NCBI GenBank assembly: GCA_000316135.1
Contig: JH994082.1
Span: 7,726 to 19,989, forward strand
Source of the DNA: Trachipleistophora hominis
Taxonomy: Eukaryota; Microsporidia; Pleistophoridae
Direction: 5' to 3'
Length of the DNA stretch: 12,264 bases
Part shown: piece by piece, positions 1 to 5,691 of the stretch
How the letters are laid out: each line of letters begins with the position of its first letter
Numbering within the stretch: the stretch's first letter is position 1
Position numbers and translations under genes: made by a program
The notes under the pieces: generated by a model
Seen by the model: the letters and a program-made list of their open reading frames with translations, nothing else
Told to the model about the DNA's origin: nothing
The model's database searches: none

Positions 1-1398
1 CGTTATACCATTGATATAGACCATATCGTTATGTAAAAAAGAGGTTCTTTCTAAATGATGAATAATATTTAGCAGAAAGGTTAAATGTAAAATACAAGGA
101 GATGGTTTGAGAAAACAATAATTTAAATTGCTAGAGAAACCTTTATTGAACAAGTGAATTATAATCTGCCATATAAATCAAAATGACACAGTTGGTTCAA
201 ATATTGTTAGCTTCTTCTAAATCACATAGCGTAGTTTAACAACGTACAAGTGTTAAAATATCTTTTTTCAGCGATGTTTGTCGTAACTAGTATAGGGTAA
301 TCATTTTCCAAGTGTTTGGTACAATGACGAAAGGATGAGACGCAATGCACTTCCTACAATATTTAGACTGGTATCATCAAACATTGCATAAATATTCACG
401 CTAAATATCGTCAACTGGTCAAAAAATGGTGAAATTTTTTTTCTTAACAATCTCATACCCGCTTCGATGGGCAGTGGAGGTGTAGCAATTCTATTGCTAT
501 TTTTAGAACATAATGTTGGTTTTGCTAATTACTTAAATAGTTTTTCCTATCCTAAAAACATTATTCATAATTTTTTGTGTGTTTCTTGCGATTAGCACTC
601 TCCTACTGGAGGTAGAAATTAATCTTAGGTCTAATTTTTTACAAATGCACCGGCTGCGCTGTAATGTTTCAAAAATAAGGAATTAGATTAATGAAGATCT
701 AGTCATGTTTATTTTTTACACATTTTAGCGTTTATTTTACTTACACCATTCACATGCAGTCTTCACCTCTTGGCAAAAGATAAAAATTAATTTTTAAACG
801 GCAGCAATATTTCCTCTATATATCGCTACTAAAGAATGGCTAAGAGCATCTTATAATATAAGAACAAAATCATGATATAGAATTTCTTATTAAGGCCTAA
901 ATATTAAATATGATTTTTTTAACTAGCTGACCATGTTTTAGCTATCCTTCTATTATTACAAGATTGAAACGAGTAAATTAGGCGTTGCAAATAAAAAGAT
1001 ACAACTTTTATCTTATTACTGTAAAGATAATGAAGCAATTCTATTTTGTTAAATAGTTACATGGTTTATTTTTTGAGGCGAATAATCTTCTTCGGAATTC
1101 TTTTTTCGATCTCTTAGATTTCAGCACTGCTCTGGACTAAAGACGAAGATTCATTGTTGTAAATTCAACCCTAATAAATACATAAGGTTTTAGTGATTTT
1201 ATAGATACAATTTCCCGTAAAAAAAGTACTTTTTGTTAAAAGGGTGTATAATATGAAATGGTGTGTGATCACCGGTTTTAGTATATTACTGTAAAAAAAC
1301 TACTCTTTTGTGTTAGTAAGAATAAAAAACCTTCCCATAACAATTTCTGTTGAAAAAACACGTTATTTTTAGTTCTAAAACAAAAAACGTAATTTTGC
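1..1398. other. Gene-free AT-rich region downstream of the XPF/Rad1 gene
   Basis: No long reading frame, tRNA or rRNA could be recognised on either strand in this 1.4-kb stretch. The sequence is AT-rich with many short A and T runs. The best open stretch I found runs from 392 to 592 on the plus strand (67 codons). Its first ATG is at 467, giving 42 residues with a short hydrophobic segment and a TAG stop at 593-595. Nothing supports it as a gene. A tiny frame at 1253 encodes 13 mostly hydrophobic residues after a GGG-containing leader and ends at once. The region may be simple intergenic DNA or a decayed gene. Confidence 0.5.
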
Positions 1399-3711
1399 CT
1401 ATTTATTAAAAAAATCATGTACAATCTTACCACGTTCGTTTCCTAAAACTCTTATTAACTTTTCCTCGCTGCTGCCAATCATCTCACTCAAACTATTAAA
1501 ACCTTGTTGTATTCTCCGTACACAAAACGAATTTATGCCCGGAATAGATAACAGTAATTCTAGTAGATAAGGATCTATCTCAAGATTGTTCACTTTTTCC
1601 ACACTCATTTCTTTCCTTTGTAGACATCTCAAAAGTCTTGCGCTCAATAGGTCGTTGTTGGTATAAATGAACTTTAACCTTGGAAATTTGATAGCAAGCA
1701 ATACAAATTTAGAAATTAAGCCATTTCTGAAAGTTTCATTTCGGTTGCTGTACGCACCCAGGCTAAGTTTGTTTTCATATTCTATCAATAAATAATAGTT
1801 GCTATGGTTGGAGAATAACCGTGTCATTTGCGATAACAACCTTCCATTGTTCAGGCTCATTATAAGATCATAAACAGTTTTACGCTCGACTATGAAATTG
1901 TCGAATAAATAGTCTCCTTCTTCCAGACAAACAACTCGTAAATTATTCTTAGCCTTATAGAGAAAAAATGGAAGGGATGCGCGTAGCTCACGGAAATCTA
2001 CAAGCACATTATATTTAGACTTCAATAGGTCAGTGTCTTTCTCTTCTATATCAAATATTTCTTCATCTACATCTATAAAAAAGTTAAAATCTTGCAGTCC
2101 CAATTTTGCTTTATCGTTGATAAAGCGTTCGAATGCATCCTTTTCTTCTCTGATTCTTCTCACGTATTCTTCTTCCTCATGGCTTTCCTTATAGTAAAGT
2201 AAATAAATTCGCATTCTCTTTTGCATTCTCTCAATTTTTCTGAATGTTCCAAGGTTAAAATCTAATAAAATAACGATGTTCTGTTTTATTTCGCTCAAGT
2301 TTTTGTGTTTTACGAACTCGATTCGAGATTTCATGTCTTGCGCCAGCACAACGTCTTTGTTATGTTCATATTTTGATACTATGAGTACATCTTCATCATC
2401 ATGTTCGACCAGTATTTTTTTCAGTTCAACTAATTTCTGGTTTTTGAATTTCGATTTGCATCTTTTTCGGTCTTCATTTCCAAGATTGTGTTTTTCTTCC
2501 TCGTCTACTGTGACTAACGATTTTGTGAGAACTTCAGAACGAATCGTTTCCTTTGTATCCATGTCAATCTCGTTATTGTCTATAAATCCATCATTTTTAG
2601 GTATATTTTCGTGCACACTTTCCTCTCCCAATTCTATATTTTTTTCTTTTTCTACCTCAATTTTCATTCGCTTTACATCATCGGTGTTCATTGTACCGTC
2701 ATCATCGTTTTTATTCATTGATTTATTCGATAAACCTTTTTCCATCTTCATTTTTCCTATCACTTCCATTATCATATGTGAGGCAGAATTTAAAATCCAT
2801 GTTTTGCCCTTATGTGATACTTCGTAGTTGTATGTCTCACTAAAAAAAGTGATGAAATAATTTAAATCCAGAGTGAACAACAGCTCAATACATCGCATTA
2901 AGTGGCTTAGATCTCCTTGCAGTGTATGGCTAATGTTATTTAAAACATTTACTGACACGTGGCTCTCTACCTTTTTCTTATTATCTGAATCGATCGAATG
3001 CTCCTCTCTATGGGTGTAATAGTCATTGAAAGAAACTCGATTTTTGTTATACTTCTCCATCTCATTTTTTACACTCTGTATAAGATCAAGTAGATACAGT
3101 TGGATTTCTTCTAGCCAGCCGCTCATTTTCATCTTTACCTCTATAAATTCTGATGATGTACTTAGTTCATCATTTATATCTTTCTGAAAACGTGGGAAAA
3201 GTATAACATTACGTACTTTCAAAATATCCAAAAAATTGTTCAAATGAAAGTATCTCCTGGACACTTTTATTGCATTTTCTGTGAAGGCTTTTATTACCGT
3301 ATTGCTTGAATTTAAGGCGATGTAATGTAATATGAATGCAATGACAGAATTTTCTTTTACATCCTCAGCATTAACTACAAATATAGCAGCTATAAGCTGT
3401 ACATCTAAGTTCCTGTTCAATAAATCGGAAATAAGTGTCTGGGCCTGGCATATTTTAACACCACCAACCTTATAGTTCTCTAATCTCTTAGAAGTACTGC
3501 TCGTTTTCAGGGATGTGAACGATTCATCCGCGAATAAAACATCAAACTGATCGTCAGTGTTGATTATCAAGCATAACGTATCAGGGTAATTGTAGAGAGA
3601 GGCTAATGTTGTCACAATTTTAGGCAAGTTCAATCCCTCAGCCATTACCAGAAGATGTGATTCTGAAGAACATTCTTTAAGTATTAACTTTTCATAGTTT
3701 AAAAGTTTCAT
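1399..3711 (-). CDS. RAD1: XPF/Rad1 (ERCC4) family structure-specific DNA repair endonuclease
   Basis: This 770-residue protein is the catalytic subunit of the XPF-ERCC1 (Rad1-Rad10) heterodimer, which cuts the 5' side of DNA bubbles and 3' flaps in nucleotide excision repair, interstrand crosslink repair and single-strand annealing in the nucleus. Residues 1 to about 190 match the degenerate SF2 helicase-like start of XPF (NYEKLIL, NYKVGGVKICQAQ, VIKAFTENA), with no intact Walker A motif, as in eukaryotic XPF. A charged low-complexity linker covers about 330-420. The segment at about 460-540 (KHKNLSEIKQNIVILLD; EEKDAFERFINDKA) is also XPF-like. The ERCC4 nuclease core is complete: D572 and E575 in VDFRE, G599-D600, then E609-R610-K611 and D615, which form the GDXnERKX3D signature. 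Residues 713-770 form the tandem helix-hairpin-helix region (SIPGINSF; VLGNERGK) that pairs with ERCC1. It is shorter than human XPF (about 916 residues) or yeast Rad1 (1100). The stop is TAG. It shares strand with the lectin gene, 283 bp away. Confidence 0.95.
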   Translation of the reverse strand: MKLLNYEKLILKECSSESHLLVMAEGLNLPKIVTTLASLYNYPDTLCLIINTDDQFDVLFADESFTSLKTSSTSKRLENYKVGGVKICQAQTLISDLLNRNLDVQLIAAIFVVNAEDVKENSVIAFILHYIALNSSNTVIKAFTENAIKVSRRYFHLNNFLDILKVRNVILFPRFQKDINDELSTSSEFIEVKMKMSGWLEEIQLYLLDLIQSVKNEMEKYNKNRVSFNDYYTHREEHSIDSDNKKKVESHVSVNVLNNISHTLQGDLSHLMRCIELLFTLDLNYFITFFSETYNYEVSHKGKTWILNSASHMIMEVIGKMKMEKGLSNKSMNKNDDDGTMNTDDVKRMKIEVEKEKNIELGEESVHENIPKNDGFIDNNEIDMDTKETIRSEVLTKSLVTVDEEEKHNLGNEDRKRCKSKFKNQKLVELKKILVEHDDEDVLIVSKYEHNKDVVLAQDMKSRIEFVKHKNLSEIKQNIVILLDFNLGTFRKIERMQKRMRIYLLYYKESHEEEEYVRRIREEKDAFERFINDKAKLGLQDFNFFIDVDEEIFDIEEKDTDLLKSKYNVLVDFRELRASLPFFLYKAKNNLRVVCLEEGDYLFDNFIVERKTVYDLIMSLNNGRLLSQMTRLFSNHSNYYLLIEYENKLSLGAYSNRNETFRNGLISKFVLLAIKFPRLKFIYTNNDLLSARLLRCLQRKEMSVEKVNNLEIDPYLLELLLSIPGINSFCVRRIQQGFNSLSEMIGSSEEKLIRVLGNERGKIVHDFFNK

Positions 3712-3730
3712 ATAAATTAGGGATGAAATT
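3712..3730 (-). promoter_or_regulatory. CCC-type start-proximal element upstream of the XPF/Rad1 gene
   Basis: Read on the minus strand, a CCC trinucleotide (plus-strand GGG at 3720-3722) lies eight bases before the ATG, in the context CATCCCTAATTTATATG. CCC- or GGG-like motifs just upstream of the start codon are a described microsporidian transcription signal. A single trinucleotide is weak evidence by itself, but it stands out in this AT-rich leader and supports the chosen start. Confidence 0.4.
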
Positions 3731-3994
3731 ATTTGAATCTAAAATTTGGAAATATCAATGATTTATTAATAAAAATAGGCATAGATCGGGTGCACGCATT
3801 ATGTAAGTATTTTTATCTCTTAAAATTAAAATTATTTATGTCCATAACACGTTGACTTTAACAACCGATTTAAATAAAAATACAGTTGGTTACTGTGGAA
3901 AACAAAGGCATTCGTATACATGAATAATAAATCGATTGCTTACAACAATAATTAATAAAGAAAAAAATTCTAGACTTTCAAGTTTACTTTTCTA

Positions 3995-5182
3995 TCAACT
4001 ATCCTTTTTAACAATGGACTCAGTTTTCCTTCTAACAAGCATCAAAACTGCAATACTGATCAAAGCAACGATAACAAATACCAAAATAATATTGTTGTTC
4101 ATTCGACTCATCTTAAGACCCCATTCATTAATGAGATGCTGTGTTTCATAGAGACTACGTTGCAGACTTTTGACCTCAAGTTCTAAATCTCCGATCTTTG
4201 AACCGATTATTCTAGTTCCATTTTGTTTCAGCGACTCCAAGAGATGATCTGTATTACCAAGAATCTCACGTATTTGTTTTTGCTGCGATATCACTGCATT
4301 CTTTGCATCCATGGCACTCTCTAGCACGGTACTTCCACCGGGATGTCCAAGTATGCTGCGTAGATAAGCCATCATATGCTCAACCGCAGATATCATATGT
4401 TGTACCTCCTTGGATGGATGGTCGATATCCGTACCATAGCGCGGTAAATCTCGAGGTGCCTCGGCACGTATCAAGTATGGATCGTATTCCTCGGTTTCAA
4501 TTCTTTCATACAACTGAATATCGCGTATAAAGAAAATTTTGTCTGCCGGTACTTTATGATATTGTGTGGAAATGCTGAAGTACTTGTTTCCCTCACGTGG
4601 ACCAAGAATGGGTGCCTCTATGAATCGAAGGTTGTCGTATAGCAATCGCTCGCCATCATAAATTTCAACTTTGAAATTTTTTTTGGTTGAAATTACTTTG
4701 ATACGAAAATCGTTCACATCCCTGAACCTCTCTGGATTTACGGTATCCCTCAAAATTATAATATCGTCTGGATGCTTCGGTGTCTCCTTGCCATCATTTG
4801 ATCCCAGGACTATTTCTAATCCACGGCCTAAAAACTCGATGCCCGTCATCAGGCCGCTAAATTTGTTATTTACCCCGTTAAAATCGCCACTATGAATTTT
4901 CTGGTCCGTGTACCACAGGTATATCCCAGCAAACTCGGGATAATTCAAGTGTAAGTTCTTAAACGTAAACTCAAAAGACCATTCATCCTTGGTATTAATA
5001 TTTTTGAAATCGACCAACGATCCTCTTTCTGCACTCACTCTCATCTGTATACCTTCGTTTTTAGCGATCGCATGGTCAAACGATAACAACCTCTTATCCT
5101 CATCATTAACGTACTTAATATTCTCAATTTTCGTTTCATTAAAGCCCGCTCGTATAGCAGCAATGAACACAGCCAATAACAT
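3995..5182 (-). CDS. L-type (legume-like) lectin, ERGIC-53/Emp47-like ER-Golgi cargo receptor
   Basis: The 395-residue product is a type I membrane protein of the ERGIC-53/VIP36/Emp46-47 family, which carries glycoproteins from the ER to the Golgi in COPII vesicles. A short signal peptide (MLLAVFIAAIRA) is followed by a luminal lectin-like beta-sandwich at about 15-225, with the family patterns EWSFEFTF near 67-74, GIYLWYTD at 86-93 and a late ISTQ strand near 204. An alpha-helical, probably coiled-coil stalk runs from about 255 to 360, as in ERGIC-53. One transmembrane helix occupies about 364-383, and a 12-residue basic tail ends in KKDS, a KKxx COPI retrieval signal. Odd points: where ERGIC-53 has its Ca2+-binding Asp-x-Phe-x-Asn region, this protein has EFLGRGLE (116-123), and the whole protein contains no cysteine. 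Sugar binding may be reduced or lost. Start and stop (TGA) fit the signal peptide and tail well. Confidence 0.9.
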   Translation of the reverse strand: MLLAVFIAAIRAGFNETKIENIKYVNDEDKRLLSFDHAIAKNEGIQMRVSAERGSLVDFKNINTKDEWSFEFTFKNLHLNYPEFAGIYLWYTDQKIHSGDFNGVNNKFSGLMTGIEFLGRGLEIVLGSNDGKETPKHPDDIIILRDTVNPERFRDVNDFRIKVISTKKNFKVEIYDGERLLYDNLRFIEAPILGPREGNKYFSISTQYHKVPADKIFFIRDIQLYERIETEEYDPYLIRAEAPRDLPRYGTDIDHPSKEVQHMISAVEHMMAYLRSILGHPGGSTVLESAMDAKNAVISQQKQIREILGNTDHLLESLKQNGTRIIGSKIGDLELEVKSLQRSLYETQHLINEWGLKMSRMNNNIILVFVIVALISIAVLMLVRRKTESIVKKDS

Positions 5183-5276
5183 TTTGTTTGTATATTAAAA
5201 ATTTCCTTATATAATTAAAAACCAAACAATGTTTCAAATTATCAATAATAAAAGTACAGTGATGTAAACAATTACC
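5183..5276. promoter_or_regulatory. Divergent promoter region between the lectin gene and the large secreted-protein locus
   Basis: Only 94 bp separate the two divergent ATGs at 5182 (minus strand) and 5277 (plus strand). The lectin side carries an AAATTT palindrome at 5199-5204, 16 bases before its ATG, next to a TTATATAA stretch further upstream. An AAATTT-like signal upstream of start codons has been described for microsporidia. The plus-strand side has a short AT-rich leader (CAATTACCATG) with no clear CCC/GGG element. The location is secure; the individual motifs are tentative. Confidence 0.5.
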
Positions 5277-5366
5277 ATGATATTTCTTGTTTTGTTGGAT
5301 GTTGCAGTTGCAATCGTATGCAATTGTAAGGAGAATACAAAGGAATGCCGAAAAATATTGCGTTGA
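5277..5366 (+). pseudogene. Signal-peptide-encoding N-terminal piece of the large secreted-protein gene (first frame segment)
   Basis: The ATG at 5277 opens a 29-codon frame starting MIFLVLLDVAVAIVCNC, an excellent secretory signal peptide with likely cleavage near the first cysteine, followed by a Cys/Lys/Glu-rich stretch (CKENTKECRK). It stops at TGA 5364-5366. The next reading frame over (codons in phase with 5299) is open across this point and continues as charged, Asn/Ser-rich sequence. The frames could be joined at the A5 run at 5351-5355 if one A were not counted, which would add another cysteine just after the junction. I therefore read this as the true start of the gene ending at 8431, separated from it by frame breaks. 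A genuine 29-residue peptide, a real decayed gene or an assembly error are all possible. Confidence 0.55.
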
Positions 5367-5691
5367 GGAGCGAAGGAAAAATGCTGTCTCTGGGGAGAAA
5401 CTGTCAAAGGAAGTAATTTATCCGGGCCGAAATGAAAATCAAGCGAAAAATACGGCTGTTATCGTACAAAATAGCAATAAAGGACAAGGAGGCGATCATA
5501 TAAGTACTCCTAATGACACATCGGGTAATTCATTCAATGTTGATCTGAAAGAATCGAAAGAAACAGATGCTGTTAATGGGAAAAGCCGCTCCGTATCAAA
5601 TGTCATTGATGTAAAAAATACATCTTCTAATAAAGCAGGTGGTAATATGGAACTAAAAACAGATGAGAATAACAAAACAGCTAGTGAATAA
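5299..5691 (+). pseudogene. Second frame segment of the large secreted-protein gene (Asn/Ser/Lys-rich)
   Basis: This frame is open from 5281 to the TAA at 5689-5691; its first ATG is at 5299. From about 5362 it encodes hydrophilic Asn/Lys/Ser/Glu-rich sequence (for example EERRKNAVSGEKL, NTSSNKAGGN) that matches the style of the 922-codon frame starting at 5663, which it overlaps. Upstream of 5350 its translation looks non-coding, while the frame at 5277 there encodes a good signal peptide. Downstream, the 922-codon frame is open from 5657, so the switch must occur between 5657 and 5691; the A5 run at 5655-5659 and the A4 run at 5674-5677 are candidate sites. It is unlikely to be a separate gene because it lacks its own signal or domain and runs straight into the next frame. 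Confidence 0.5.

Noticed and set aside
190..205. GGTTCAAAT as a possible tRNA B box
   Set aside because: No matching A box or acceptor/anticodon stems could be found around it.
623..640. CTTAGGTCT shared with 11104-11112, considered as a dispersed repeat or element end
   Set aside because: Similarity ends after about nine to twelve bases and has no further structure; compatible with chance.
1265..1272. GTGATCAC palindrome as a possible operator
   Set aside because: An isolated eight-base palindrome with no adjacent gene in the right orientation and no second copy.
2276..2827. 183-codon plus-strand open frame inside the XPF/Rad1 gene
   Set aside because: It is antisense to a region with clear XPF similarity, and its Ser/Phe-rich translation is what the complement of Lys/Glu-rich codons gives.
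5249..5258. TAAAAGTACA shared upstream of the two secreted-protein genes (also 8833-8842), considered as a common promoter element
   Set aside because: The same ten bases also occur inside coding sequence at 7714-7723, and the distance to the ATG differs (18 and 28 bases), so chance in AT-rich DNA is sufficient.
5326..5375. Short intron starting at GTAAGG (5326) to explain the first frame switch
   Set aside because: The nearby AG acceptors tested (5342, 5367, 5370, 5375, 5397) do not give a length that joins the first frame to the second, and no branch-point motif is evident.
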